From contig JAOANR010000006.1 of NCBI GenBank assembly GCA_030278955.1, forward strand, positions 13,861,974 through 13,925,973: DNA of 64,000 bases, read 5' to 3'. Origin of the DNA: Hygrophila difformis (lineage: Eukaryota > Streptophyta > Magnoliopsida > Lamiales > Acanthaceae). The notes beneath the pieces were generated by a model. It made no database searches. It was not told the DNA's origin and saw only the letters and a program-made list of their open reading frames with translations. This document shows, piece by piece, positions 1 to 12,295 of this stretch (the first letter of the stretch is position 1; every line of letters begins with the position of its first letter). Made by a program: the position numbers and the translations under genes.

Positions 1-1321
1 CACATGCACAAATATAATAATGCTACCTTCATAGTACTATGTATTTTTACTTTGATTGATTACGTTTCACGTTTTAATTATTTCTTTAATCTCCTTAAAC
101 AGGTGACTTGTGGAAACCTTACATTAATTGGAGTATAAATATATCCCTTGTGAGTTTTGATTGACATCAGACATGGATGTACAATTCGATCGTATCTTTC
201 TAACTTGAACTTGGTTTCACACTAAATCCCTTTTAGTTCCTACTTAGTAAATTTTAATTATTGAACATAATTTTGACACAAAATTACCAAAATGACGGTA
301 GAGATGCAAATTACAATAAAATTTCTCTAATCACATGCATAAATTTCATGTAAATTGATTTTTCCCAATACGAACGTATATCCCCACGCAAAAAATTAGA
401 TGATAATTTTGCAATAGATGAGAAATAAATCGAATAATATAATGAAATTTGGTCACTCGCTAGAAATTAGATAATCATTTTTGCATGCAAATAAAATACG
501 GAGGGAGTATATTAAACCGGCCCGGACCATTGGTGGTTCGGGTCGGGTTGCCTGGTTTGAAACGCATTACTGGCGGCAGCAGAGATTCGCATCTCCCTGT
601 ATAGATCAGTCCGTAAGCCGTACCGCCGTAGGCGTCCATCCATGGCGAATTTGAGAATGGATGGATCATAGATGCTCATCTTCCCCGCCGCATTGTCCAT
701 TCGGTTCTTCAATTTCTCAATTTGGTATTCTTTGTTTATTTACTTTTCGCTCTGTTTCTGGTTTTCACTAAAGCCCTAATTTTTAACGCCTTGAATTGAA
801 ATCAATGTGGACTTGAAATACTAGTTGAATTCGTGGGGAGTAGCTTAAAGTTTTCCTTTCTTTCTTTATTTATTATACAATTTGTTGGAGCTTGATGTTA
901 CTTTAGCAGAGGTCTGTGAATTGGTGGACTGTTGAATTGTGCTTCATTGGTTGATCCTTTCACTTTGCTTTAGGTAATTATGGGTCCATGTCCTTTTGCA
1001 CTTGATCTTTCGTTAGTCAATACTTACTATGTTCACAGAAAATTTTATGGTTTTTCAAGACTTGTGCTTTTGATGATTTGCCCTGTAATTATGCTGCTTT
1101 GCTTCCGCTTTCCTTCTCAATTTTGAGGATGTTCAACTAGCTGAAGGATATAATTTAGGTATTTTATCGATGTTCCTCACATTAACTTAATTGTTTACTT
1201 TTTTCTTTTCTTTATTTTCTTTTCTTTTCTTTTTTCTTTTTTTTTTTTTCCTGGTGTTACAATTATGTTTTATTGTTTGCATGGGGGACATGGCTGGATG
1301 AGTTGAGGTGGTATGATACTA
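1..1321. other. Left-edge intergenic DNA with no firm gene
   Basis: No gene can be supported here. A minus-strand reading frame of 66 codons (512-712) has protein-like composition with several Arg, Leu and Tyr residues, but I recognise no family and it ends where a MITE end begins. Bases 498-507 (ACGGAGGGAG followed by TA) match the right end of a CTCCCTCCGT MITE, with no partner end found to the left. A pyrimidine-rich tract lies at 1200-1250. Bases 720-1300 are T-rich and look like untranslated or intron sequence. Confidence 0.4.
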
Positions 1322-1795
1322 CTCCCTCCGTCCCGTGAAATGTGGCTACTTTCTTTTGGGCACGGTAATTTAGGTAGTGGAGTTTAGTAGTTAAAGTAGT
1401 GAAGGCATTTTGTGTTTAAAATTATAATGAATTTTTATACTGATTATTGTTTAACTTTGACTTAATATTATGTAATGATACAATTAGAGGAAAAATATTC
1501 AAGTGTGATCTTGTTAGAATCGTCTAAACATGTAGTTTCATAATATATATTTTATACAATTTTTATTTGTACCAATTTTAAAATATTAAGATTTAAAGAA
1601 ATGCTAGGGACTTTGTGTAGAAACGTAAAAGTGTATTGGAATTTGTGAAGAATAGTAAAATTGAACACTTTTAATGTGATTTGAGAATAATTAAAATTCT
1701 AATTAAACTTATATTATTTTAATTTATCTAAAAATGGAAAGTGGCCAAATTTTGTGGGACACCCATAGTGGCCAAATTTCGTGGGACGGAGGGAG
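1322..1795. mobile_element. Stowaway-like MITE (CTCCCTCCGT ends, TA target)
   Basis: The 474-bp element is bounded by TA on both sides (1320-1321 and 1796-1797). Its ends are imperfect inverted repeats of about 28 bp. The left end begins CTCCCTCCGTCCCGTGAAAT and the right end reads CTCCCTCCGTCCCACGAAAT on the other strand. It has no coding capacity. CTCCCTCCGT ends with TA duplication are the hallmark of Stowaway/Tc1-mariner MITEs. It sits just downstream of the 3' end of the minus-strand NPF gene. Its interior differs from the 260-bp family seen at four other loci. Confidence 0.8.
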
Positions 1796-1943
1796 TATAT
1801 TGCTATTGTTTTTTCTTATCCATTCCTGCGATTAGTTTGACGTAAGTTTCTACCTTTCCACATTAGGCACAAGAAACATTTGCCTGGTTAGGCTAAACTC
1901 TTTTTATATCTAGTAATTATATATATAATGGATTTTATACTAG

Positions 1944-4590
1944 CTAGCTAGTATTGAAACTCTGTTTCTCAATGTCCTGATGATCTACCGTAGGTTCACC
2001 ACAAGGAGATTCGAGTGGTGGGGTAGAGATTACAGATGGATTCAAGGCATACCATTTTGACCAGTAGAGATAATTGAAGAAATTGACGATGCTGAGTGAA
2101 GCTAGGAACCAGTAGAACAGGTCAAGTCGGTCCCTATTGAGATCGTTCTGGCTGAGCCAACCACCAGATTTTGTTGAAGCGGTAAGTCTGTTCACCAAAG
2201 ATACCAAGAGGGAGCTCAGATAAAACCCAAAGGAATAAGAGCAGTATGTCATGGCGGTCAGGAATGACTGCATGCCCCCTTGTATAGATTGTTTATAGAA
2301 GAACTCAATCAGTCCCACTGCTGTGAACATCTCTGAAAGCCCAAAGATGAGAAACTGCGGGGCAATCCATAGAATAGAAAGCCTTTTGTTGTTTTGCAAG
2401 GCGGCGTTTCTCCTCTTGTGCTCGATGATTGCAGCCGAGACCATGGAGAATGTGGCAATAAAGAGGCCAATCCCAACCCTTTGCAGAGGGGAAATTCCAG
2501 AATCCTTTTTAGTTATCCGCCTTGCAAGGGGAACGAAGGCAGTCTCGTAAAGGGGAACAACGAAGATGAGCATCATGTAGGGAATGGACTGGAGGGATGC
2601 CGGAGGGATTTGGAAGTTGGGAGTGAGATGACTGTTCATACATATCCCCTGCTGGATGGAAAAAGTTTGGAGCTGAGCCAAGATGGTGTTAAAGATGATG
2701 GTGCAAGCAAATATGGGGACCAGCGAAAGTAGTATTTTCACTTGCTCCACCTGCGACACGCTGCAGAGTCTCCACGGGCTTTCCTTCATCGTATCATTGT
2801 CACTGCCTTCTACTTTTATGCACGCTTTGTCAAGGAACCTGAAATATTACTCTAATTGTCAATACCATGCCCTCCGCAGCAGCAAAATTCAATATGAAAT
2901 AAAGGATCCCACCTGAACTTGTCTGTGTGAATGAGTGTGACGTTGTTAGATAGCGTTCCACCTGCAGATTGATTTCCAGGGTCATCACTCTGGTGCAGCA
3001 TCTCTGAATTTGACGGGCAAATTTGCTTTCTCTTTGATATAGCCGCCACAAATACCTGTGCAATGGGAGTAAATATACTTCCACCGGGCGGGGTGTTTCT
3101 GTAAATAAAGGATCCCGAAATGAGAGACATTAAGCCGATGGCCATGGCAGCTGCAGATACTCCAAATCCAATATCCATCCCGGAATGTGTCTGGACCCAT
3201 ACAAAAAGAGTGAGGGCGACAAGCTCGCCAAAGCAGAAGGTGAAATATGCAGTGTTGAAAAAAGTAGAGAGCTTTTTCGACTGCTTGGGGAACTGATCTG
3301 CGCCGTGGGAGATTATGTTCGGTTTGAGGCATCCACTCCCCAGGGCCACCAGGTACAACGCACCATAGAATATCCAGGCCTTGTACCCTCTTGCTTCCTC
3401 ACAGTGTACAGAGCCTTCACCCCCATCTCCCATGGGGTTGCACTTTGCAGGCTTCAGCTCCCCAACATGAGCTTGAATTGACAGTAAAATGAATCCCTAA
3501 GGACCATGCAATGTAAGTATATAGATGGTTATGATTTAAACATGATGTTCTAATATTAACGTAGGTACCGAAAGCTCGACAAATCCGAAGGTAAGCATGG
3601 TCCAGAAGCTTCCCAGATAAGAATCGGAGAGGAAGCCACCAAGGAGGGAAAGCAGGAAGACAGTCCCAACAAAATTTGTGACTGTGTTTGCTGATTTGGG
3701 CAGTGAAAAGTGCATCTCGTTGAACACATAGGTTATGAGGTTATTCCCAACAGCAGCAATTGCCATCATCTCAAAAGCTTGAAGGCCTGAAGGTAATGAT
3801 CACTCATCATCATGATGTCATTTCAGGATTAGCCAAACTACTTTGATATTTTCATTTACACCTAACTAATTCTAAAGTGTTCAATGAGATAATGACCAAT
3901 TGGTAGCAGTAATTTATATGGATATGGATTTGAAATCTCTCTTTAACTAGCTAGTGCTGTGTAAATTTTTCTTTTTGTTGTTTTGACTTTTAGGTGATGG
4001 AGCACTAAGAGATCGCTTCATTAAGATATACGCAGTATAGTATTGTGCACAGTAATCATGATTCAGCCACCCCCACCACACACCCCCACCCATCCCCATC
4101 TGGTAATTAATTACCTTAGTACCTTACCGACTACTCTAGAGCCGAGACTGTGAACTCAGAAAAACCCAAGTGGGTTTTACCCACTCGTGACTCAGGAAAC
4201 ATGTGGGGCCCACATGTTTTACATCCCAAGTGGAATATTCATGGTTCGGGTGTTATAGAAGCTCCCCATGTGGTCATGGTCCATGCATACAAATGAACAC
4301 ATGATCATCCTAACAAGTGTATATATACGTATGATGTGTATGCAGTCCATACATAGTTCATGCAATGAAGATCATCATGAAAAACATAAGAAGAGAGATT
4401 AATCAGTGGAGAGACCTAAGACAAAAGCAGCAGCAGTCATTCCACCATGTTTATTAGGCTTGCAAGACTTCCCTCTCCAATCCACCGGCAACGACAATAA
4501 ACGAGGATGTTGATGGTGATGGTGATGATGATGAAGAACAGATTGATCATCTGCTGCTCTGGTATCTTCTTTCCCCTCTTCCCTTTCCAT
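1944..4590 (-). CDS. NRT1/PTR family transporter (NPF4-like), 4 exons
   Basis: This encodes a proton-coupled nitrate/peptide/hormone transporter of the MFS superfamily. The gene model is complement(1944..2838, 2913..3496, 3569..3786, 4416..4590). All joins keep frame at GT-AG sites and give about 623 residues with the stop at 1944. The N-terminal exon carries DWRGKSCKPNKHGGMTAAAF, the usual NPF entry before TM1. Exon 2 carries NLITYVFNEMHF and GGFLSDSYLGSF, exon 3 carries GSGCLKPNIISHGADQF, and exon 4 carries the C-terminal membrane block ending in NYLYWSKWYALN. TM1 reads FEMMAIAAVGNN, so the ExxER proton-coupling motif of many NPFs is absent; I recall this as usual for clade 4. Known clade-4 members transport abscisic acid, nitrate or other substrates, so the substrate here is open. 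An unusual run of seven histidines precedes the conserved region. Assignment closest to NPF4.3/NPF4.4 is from memory. Confidence 0.9.
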
Positions 4591-7248
4591 GTCTAGTTTG
4601 ACGCTTTGCTGCCTGTAATCAAAACTTGGTGCCTGTTATTTAGTACACAAGAATCAATAGAGGAACCGAAGGCCAAAACACAAACCTAGCTATAATTTCT
4701 TCATAAAAGTACCTGACCTCGCTCTTTACTGATATATATTCAGACATAAACACGATTTAGGGTGGGTATTTATAATGCCCTGACTCCTGAGTTGTGTATG
4801 TTTGATTATATTGGCCTTCAATTGTTCCACTTTGTTATTGGCCTAGTTGACTTTTGGTTTAGTGGGATGGCCCATCTGCCACAATGTTCACCAAAGTACT
4901 CCTCCTCCTCTGGACCCGCCACCATCATCCTCCACAATTACACACTATATTAATAGCAATGTTTTCACTATGCAAGTTCGTCAAAGTATATGCTGATCTT
5001 CTCCTAATCCCGTGGTCCCAATGGAGCTTTAATATTTACCTCATTCCTATCTGTCTTTCTGTCCATCTATCTATATATATTTGTATTTTTATATATTGGT
5101 GTATGGTATCCCATTTAAGTCCAACCACCAGCAACACCAAGCTGCATACTCTAGGGAACCATCAAACAACACTTGTCAATGTCCCCCAGTTGACACACTA
5201 CCTATTCTGGCTAGCTTTGACACATATTAGATTGACCAAAAAAGCATGCATGCAAGTTATGACAAGTAGACTACAAGGTCCTGCAGGTAAAGTCATAAAC
5301 ACCAGAGTTCAGCGTTATATGGAATGCAATGGCTGATGTCCTTAATTGGTAAGGACACTCAAAGGATTCAAGCCTTTCCCTGCTAGTCTCTTGGTTGAGG
5401 GATTTATATGTGAGATTTCTCATATGAAGTACTTATTTAGACATGACACCCTTAACTATTTTGACTGTATAACTTATTCTATGCTGTGGGGGTGGGGTAT
5501 GCCCAATTTTGTTGCCGGCCAGTGGAGGTTCACTACCAATATAAATATATCCTCCCACTTTTAGTTTTAATTTCCTTCTTTTGTGTACTTGTGATGATAA
5601 ACTGGTTGAATAATGTGTTGCTCCTCCTGCTCCTGCTGTGAATAAATGCAATGGCCAACTTTCATCAGTCTCTTCCACTGCAATTTCTATTATCTAGTAT
5701 TAATTATATATGAATATATTGTAGATGTGTCATTTTCGTGCACTACCTTCTGCTATACATTAACATCATTCTCATTCCACTATTGGAATTAATGCAAAGT
5801 AATTATGCATGTCTGTCGAATCATAGGATTTATATTCAACCCATATTTATATTATATAGATATGCTCATATGCATACCCCAGTTAATAGGCGTCTGTTGA
5901 CTAATATGAACCAATAACCATAATTATAATTAGCTCCTTGTCATCTGTGAACAAGAGTTTTATTTTCTGCAACCAAAAGCATTCCCTACACTGCACCAAT
6001 TTTTACCAGATATAGATATTTTGCATATACACAATATATATATATATATATATATAGATGGTTGAAAATAATGTAGAAATTAATTAGTTTATTGGTATAT
6101 TTGTAGTGGCAGCAAACGATGCAGGGAAGCAAGATGCAATGGTGGATAGGCAGCAGTGGCAAGGAAGCGCAGGTGGTGATGGTGGTGGCTGGTAGCAGTT
6201 GAGGATTCAGGGGATTTGGGGAGTTGGGAAAAAGGGTGGTTTTGAAGATTTTGAAATGAAAGCAGGAAAGGTTAGGTTTGCGCAAAAGGGAGATGAGAAC
6301 CATGGAAATACTCATCTTTTGCGAATATGTCTCCCAAAGCAATGCTAAAGGAGTTGTTAAACTTTGCTTATTTTGCAATGCAGCCATTGCGAAGAAAACA
6401 AATATATTAGCACAGTATTATATTTGTAATGCTTCTAAAAACCCTGATGGTATAGTTGCTTGGTGACTTGTTAAAGATAGCACGGTGTGTTGTAGAAATT
6501 CATGGATGGGAGGCGCACACCCAAAAATTAATTGGTAATAGGTAGAGTTGCTCTCAATCCATATAAGGTAGTTTTAGGGACACATCATAACCGCCGATGT
6601 GGGATATCAACATGTGTGGCTCTCTCTGTGGGTGAGTCCATGTATAAATTAGATGATGTTTGGAGTGGAAAACCTAAAAAGAGATGCAGTGATCCATAAT
6701 GGACTTATCAGTATTGGATACTACCACAGTTCACCTGCTTCAAAAAGAGAATTATCACTAGGGTGAGTGGGTTGGAAAACTCAAAACTTGATGGTGGTCG
6801 TAGTTTTTCTGTCTTTTTGTTCATGTTCCTCTGGTCTCTGCTACTGTTCTCTGTTTTTAATTACTCATTACGGTTTTTCTTTTTTTTTTAAAAAAAAATG
6901 TAAACTTACTGAAAAAACACATGAATGAATTAATATAAATAAATAATGTCCACGCATGAATGAATTAATATAAATAATATATTTTGTTTTGCTTTTGGAC
7001 TGGGCCAACTGGCCGTAAAGCTGTAATGAATTTTTCGTATTCTTGTATAGTATATAAGCTAAGGGGTTTCTCCTCTTCTTCTTATCCCTTCTCGTCGTCC
7101 ATTTTCGGCTTTTAGTAGTGTGTTGCAAGAAAGGGAGGGAAGAGGAGTAGTATTGGATATGAATATGATATCCATCCATTTTAAGGAAATATTGACCATG
7201 GCTCCATTTTAAGGGAGGGAGGATGCCATATTAGGGAATCGTGTAATG
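4591..7248. other. Intergenic stretch upstream of the NPF gene
   Basis: No convincing gene was seen. The part next to 4590 must hold the NPF promoter and 5' leader (minus strand), but no unambiguous TATA box or element could be picked. An (AT)n tract lies at about 6037-6056. A minus-strand frame at 5986-6387 begins with a protein-like segment but runs into the AT tract and matches no family I know, so it is not called. Confidence 0.4.
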
Positions 7249-7733
7249 CATAGTTGTTAAGATATCTTAGGATCTTACGATTTTACGATCACACCTCTCT
7301 AAAACGATCCCGATCCTTGTAGGATCTTAAAATTAGTAAGATCTCGATCCTGATAGTAAACCGTTACGATCTTATGGTCATATTCTCTCAAACGCTTCTA
7401 CGATCTTACGATCTATCATCTTAAACGCATAAAATTTTTGTAGAATTTTATTATTGGGGATCAAAGTAACTTTTTTTCCTTTAATTATAAACTGAAAGAC
7501 TTGTATTCCTTATGTATTATGTGTAAAAAAAACCATAATATGCATGTATGTGGAAATATTTTATGTTTGATTCTAATGTTTTTGTACTGTATTGGATTAA
7601 TTTTATGTATGCATATTTGAGTTTATCCATTATTGCAATTTCATAAGATCTTAGGATCTCGATTCGATCTTACGATCCCGATATTGCAAAGAGAAAAACG
7701 ATCCCGTATAGGATCCTGATCTTAACAACCTTG
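7249..7733. mobile_element. Non-autonomous hAT-type element, 485 bp
   Basis: Flanked by an exact 8-bp direct repeat GTGTAATG (7241-7248 and 7734-7741). The ends are inverted: CATAGTTGTTAAG on the left and CAAGGTTGTTAAG read inward from the right. The interior is full of GATCTTACGATC-like words in both orientations (TTAGGATCTTACGATTTTAC, TCGATCTTACGATCCCG), typical of hAT subterminal repeats. There is no coding capacity. An 8-bp TSD with short inverted ends fits hAT. Confidence 0.75.
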
Positions 7734-7814
7734 GTGTAATGAATCAAATTCTAGACAAGTACTTATAGTACGTATTACTTCATCATTTTTCTGGAATTCA
7801 TAAGTTTTTTTGTA

Positions 7815-8074
7815 CTCCCTCCGTTCTTAAAAAGATGTAACATTCCTACATTTTACGTAATCCAATACACATTTTTAACGCTTTATATCTCAAATTGTGT
7901 ACAAGTAAAAATTATAAAAATTTGATATTATAAAACTACACGACTAGACGAATCCAACAAGATTTCACTTGACTATGTTTTATCTTATATAACTATGTCA
8001 AAAAATTGTTTCAAAGTTACTCAATAAATAGTAACAACTATGCAAATGTTACATTTATATAAAAACGGAGGGAG
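7815..8074. mobile_element. CTCCCTCCGT-ended MITE, family copy 1
   Basis: The 260-bp element starts CTCCCTCCGTTC and ends ACGGAGGGAG, with TA on each side. The interior contains ACTAGACGAATCCAACAAGA followed by a CACTTGACTATGTTTTATCT tract. Copies at 9869, 14308 and 50376 share this core, so they form one family of about 260 bp. It is non-coding. Confidence 0.8.
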
Positions 8075-9868
8075 TATAATTTACAGTAAAATGCGTTAAG
8101 GTGTCAGAGGCTGAACCTTGACGCAGGGTTCGACCGGCACCAGCTAATATGGTCCCTGTAATTGGAATACTTGTGGTGGGTAGTAGTGGGTGGTGGGGAT
8201 ACCACCTCCAAGACATACACTACTACTATATGTGGAAAGTCTTGGGGTATATATATATACCACCAACACCCATAATAAAATTCCTTGGTTTCTTGTTTCA
8301 CCCATTTGGACCCTTTTCATCGTGCTGTGTGTGACCAACAAAATGCCATTAACTTGTCACACGAGTCATGACACAGTGGATATATAGTAATTTGGGATAA
8401 TAATATCCACTAATAAGATGTCTATAATTATGAGTGGGACTGACTAGTCATTCATGTGGGAATCTTGTGGAAATGCTTGGAAACTTTGAAAATGTACATG
8501 CGCTGCAGGTTTAATCTTTTGTAAATCTTTTGACAATTAGATTTTCTTGGGCCTCATGTAATAATATACTACAAGTATGTAGTCGGGGGATTTTTGGGCA
8601 CATGATCTTGTACGGACTGTGTCTACCCCCTGTAGCCTTGCACTGTTAGTTGTTCTGATCGCTCTCCTGGCTCGGATTTTGCTGCAGAATTAACATTCCC
8701 TCAAGCACTCTCTTAAATGTATCGTATCCGGTTTGGTTTCATGTGTTCTCTTATGAAAACATATTCTTTATGATGTACTACTATTCTGCTATATTGTAGA
8801 CTCGTAGTGATGTAGTAAACCAGAGTCGTGAACCAAATCTTTTGAATAAAAACCGAGAAAGATTTATCCAGTCGTGAACCAAATCTTTTGAACAAATCTT
8901 TTGTTGTTTGTTGTTTCTACTTCGGGAGGTTCTATTGAATTTTGAAGCCACATAGAACAATGTTACGAAAGTATTTTGTGTTTCAGTGCCACTGTATATA
9001 ATCCTACAGTCCTGATTATTTTAGAAAAAGTAAAATAAATAATCTTTATTGTTTAATAACATTTTAAAATTTTAAAATTTAAAAATTGGACCATTTCTAT
9101 ATTCGAGTGACATTTTCTTTTTCCATTTCCAAAATGATAATTATATATTTTTCATTTCAATTCTTAATATATTTGTAAAAAATAAATACATTTACGAAAA
9201 ACAAGTAAATCTCCAAAATCTCTAAAATACATTTAACAAAAATGTATCTTAAATTGTATGAAAACTGAAAAGAACAATAAGGTAGTTCATTCTCAAATGA
9301 ACAGTGGACTATATTTTTTAACTTGTACTGTGAATGCATGAAAATAGACGTTTTGGAATTTGATTTAGGAGCTTATCTGCTGAAGTGTTGAATGAATACT
9401 TTGTATGTGACCGAGTGTTTTTTTATATATCATAGACATTATTAAATACCCAACAAATACCTTATTAATATGTAGACACACCTCATTAACACCCAACACA
9501 TACGCTTTATCGCTTTATCGGGTGGCATGACATCTGGATATTAACCATTCAGTATCCTCTCCAAACCGGACATTTTGCCTCGTATTATGTTCAGCAACTT
9601 CCATGTGCAATAATTAAATTTTCTCACTTTACTTCAATTGCTTTTGCGCATCCAAAGGATTCTATTCTTACAGTTCACACACCATGTGGGTGGCTAGCTA
9701 GCTTTTCTAAAATTTCCCCAATTTATTTATTTATTTCCGCAATGGATAATTCTTAATTTAGCGTTCATCGCTATGTTAGGATACATAATAGAAATCTTTA
9801 CATGACATTTTCTAATATTCCATAGTGCTTTTTCCTATATAAATAATAAAAACCCAACGTACTACTTA
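8075..9868. other. AT-rich intergenic DNA, nothing identified
   Basis: No coding region, RNA gene or element with matching ends was found. The sequence is AT-rich with many stop codons in all frames. Confidence 0.4.
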
Positions 9869-10115
9869 CTCCGTCTCATTATTTTTATTACGGACCTACC
9901 CAGCACGTATTCTGATACTCATTTTTAACGGTTAATAATTTAAATTGTATACAACGAAAAGTTATAAAGTTGATTGTCTAAAACTCCAAGATTAGACGAA
10001 TCTAACAAGATCTCACTTGATTATGTTTTTTCTTAAATATCTATGATAAAAATTTGAACAAAGTTAAACAGTGAATAATACCAAAAATCCATTCGTAATT
10101 AAAATACCGAGAGAG
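9869..10115. mobile_element. Degenerate MITE, same 260-bp family (copy 2)
   Basis: The core TTAGACGAATCTAACAAGAT and the following CACTTGATTATGTTTT match the other copies. The ends are eroded: CTCCGTCTC on the left and CCGAGAGAG on the right. This looks like an older copy. Boundaries are accurate to a few bases only. Confidence 0.6.
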
Positions 10116-10388
10116 TTAGTATGCTTTTTTAGAGAAAAGAAAAACACAAAATCACGACTCTCTCAAAATTCACGCATTAGTGAATAGTGAATAGTGTCGC
10201 TGTAAATTTGTACTAGTAAAGAAATGGCATGCGTGGTAAAATCTGTAGATATTCCTTGTCTGAGACGTGAGAAGAGGACAGGACAGGACATGTGGGTAAT
10301 TTATACAGATACGAATCAGTACTACTCATGGTTGCATGTGTCCTCATTTCTGACACATGTGAGTTGGAAAGAAAAAATTACCACTACT

Positions 10389-10557
10389 TTTTTTAAATAT
10401 TACACATTAAAGGCATGAGAAATAGATGGTGGGAGTCTATGCCACACAAATTACAAATGGGATAAATGGGATGGATAGGGGGCCAGGTGGGAATTCGAAC
10501 CTACAATCTATAGGTTAGGGGTCGGGGATTTGACCACTAAGATAAGTCCCCAAACCC
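10389..10557 (-). mobile_element. tRNA-derived SINE, about 169 bp
   Basis: Read on the minus strand, the element starts near 10557 with GGGGACTTATCTTAGTGGTC, which resembles a pol III A box. It then has GGTTCGAATTCC, a near-consensus B box (10491-10502 region), a non-tRNA body, and ends in TTTAAAAAAA. It is flanked by 14-bp direct repeats with one mismatch: AAATTACCACTACT at 10375-10388 and AAATTACCACCACT at 10558-10571. A tRNA-like head, A-rich tail and TSD of this length together define a SINE. No cloverleaf can be formed over the whole unit, so a tRNA gene is unlikely. Confidence 0.65.
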
Positions 10558-10693
10558 AAATTACCACCACTAGGATTATTTTCTCATACAGAATGGGTGT
10601 ACTACAAAAATTGAAAATAATAATAATAATAATAATGAAAAAGATGCAAGCCAATGCGAAGCTAAGTTGGATGACAGCTGCACCAGATATTCA

Positions 10694-10861
10694 GAGGGTG
10701 TTTGGATAAGCTGCAAAAAAATGGATTATCTGCTTATTGCGTTTTTAAAACGCAAATAATCAGTTTAACCGCTAAAAAAAGTGCTGCAAACCTGATTATT
10801 TGCGTTTTGAAAAATGCAATAATCAAATAATCTATTTTATATCGCTAATCCAAACACCCTC
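10694..10861. mobile_element. Tourist-like MITE, 168 bp
   Basis: The ends are inverted repeats: GAGGGTGTTTGGATAAGC on the left and GCTAATCCAAACACCCTC on the right. The flanks are TCA at 10691-10693 and 10862-10864, a 3-bp duplication. The interior is itself near-palindromic around AAACGCAAATAATC. GGGTGTTTGG ends with a 3-bp TSD fit PIF/Harbinger (Tourist) MITEs. Confidence 0.75.
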
Positions 10862-10912
10862 TCATATAGTACTATTACTAGTCTGACTAGTGACTGGTGG
10901 CACTATGCATTA

Positions 10913-11428
10913 TAGAGTTGTAAACGAGCCGAACCGAACCGAACTTCAAGTGTTTGAGCTCTGTTCGTTAAGCTTAACGAACGAACACGAACCGAGCCAA
11001 AAATCTTAACGAGCCAATTTTCATGTTTGAGCTCTGTTCGTTTAACCTTACGAACGAGCTAATAACGAACGAACACGAGCCTAGTTGAGCTCAGTTAACG
11101 AACCATTTATTTTATTAATAAATTTATTTGTTTTAGAATTAAATTAGGTGTGAAAATGTAATGTTATATTGTAATATAATTTATGAGAGAAATATGAAAT
11201 TAATAAAAATGGAAAATGGAAAGAACAAATAGATAAAATATTTATTTTTTATAATATATATTCCATTAAAAAAGAATTCCGAACTGTTCGCGAACTTAAC
11301 GAACGAACACACAAACCAAATTATGTGTTTGAACTCGGTTCGTTTAACTTACCGAACGAGCTGTTAACGAACGAACACGTATCGAAATGAGCTCAGCTCA
11401 CGAACTGTTTGTTCTATTTACGGCTCTA
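10913..11428. mobile_element. Non-autonomous hAT-type element with CGAACGAACAC arrays
   Basis: The 516-bp element is flanked by TATGCATTA (10904-10912 and 11429-11437). The ends are TAGAGTTGTAAACGAG and, inverted, TAGAGCCGTAAATAGA. Both flanks of the interior are packed with the words ACGAACGAACACGA and GAGCTCNGTTCGTTTAAC, separated by an AT-rich core (about 11105-11275). There is no ORF. The TAGAG ends and 8-9 bp duplication fit hAT. The ends resemble those of the complete hAT at 45762 (TAGAGCTGTCGAAACG). Confidence 0.75.
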
Positions 11429-11437
11429 TATGCATTA

Positions 11438-12295
11438 CGTACTTTTGCCAAACTATGCCAGCTTTGAATATTCAACCATCGGCCCTTGCCCTGAGAGTCC
11501 TGACCCACCCCAATTTTATTACCACAACCCCTAATCATCGATCATTGCTATAATCCCAATAATTTATACACTTTTTATGACTTAAAAAGGATTTTTAATT
11601 TTAATTGAGGTTTTGGCGGAAATTTATTGTCATAAAAAACATTTCAGTCTCAATGTGTAAAAAGTTTCGTCGCAATGGCCAAGTTTTTTTTCCCATCACA
11701 ACCAAACAATGTTCCTCTCGAGATTTGGCGTTTGTAATTTCCGTCAATTTGGATTACCAAAAAAACATTATTACATTATTATTCCTGATTTTTTTTTCCT
11801 TCCAATTTTAATATACTTGTAGCGCTATTGTTTATACTTCAGTTTAATATTTACTATGTATTTTTATAATTTGAGATAACCTTTATTATCTTCAGTTTAA
11901 TATTTACTATGTATTTGTAACTATAAAATGATGATTATTTCTTAAAACTTGAGGGAGTTTTATTATTATGTTGGCTGTGGGGAATTGATGTGTGTTGTGT
12001 GTACTTCTTTTTTGTTTCTGTTTATTAACATAAATACATACAGCTAGTAGAAGGAAGAATATAATGATTTATAACTACTACTATATATGTACTATATTAT
12101 GTAAGGTTAATAGTATTGGGTAGGGAGTGAAGGAAGGAACTGGGCATGAATCATGATTGTTGTGTGGTAACCACCACTGCTTGCTAGCTGCTACTTCTAT
12201 TAATTTAATTAATTAATTAATTACAAACCATTATTCCTTTCTAATAAACAAACAAACAAAAAAATTAATTATCTTGCCTAGTAATAATTGTAGTA
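11438..12295. other. AT-rich intergenic DNA, nothing identified
   Basis: No gene or bounded element was seen. A short direct repeat TTCAGTTTAATATTTACTAT occurs at about 11838 and again near 11892. Frames here are short and low-complexity. Confidence 0.35.

Noticed and set aside
5986..6387. A small minus-strand protein gene
   Set aside because: Half of the frame runs through AT repeats, no family is recognised and no splice structure fits.
10480..10557. A tRNA gene
   Set aside because: The A and B boxes are present, but no acceptor stem closes and the unit has an A-rich tail and target duplication, so it is a SINE.
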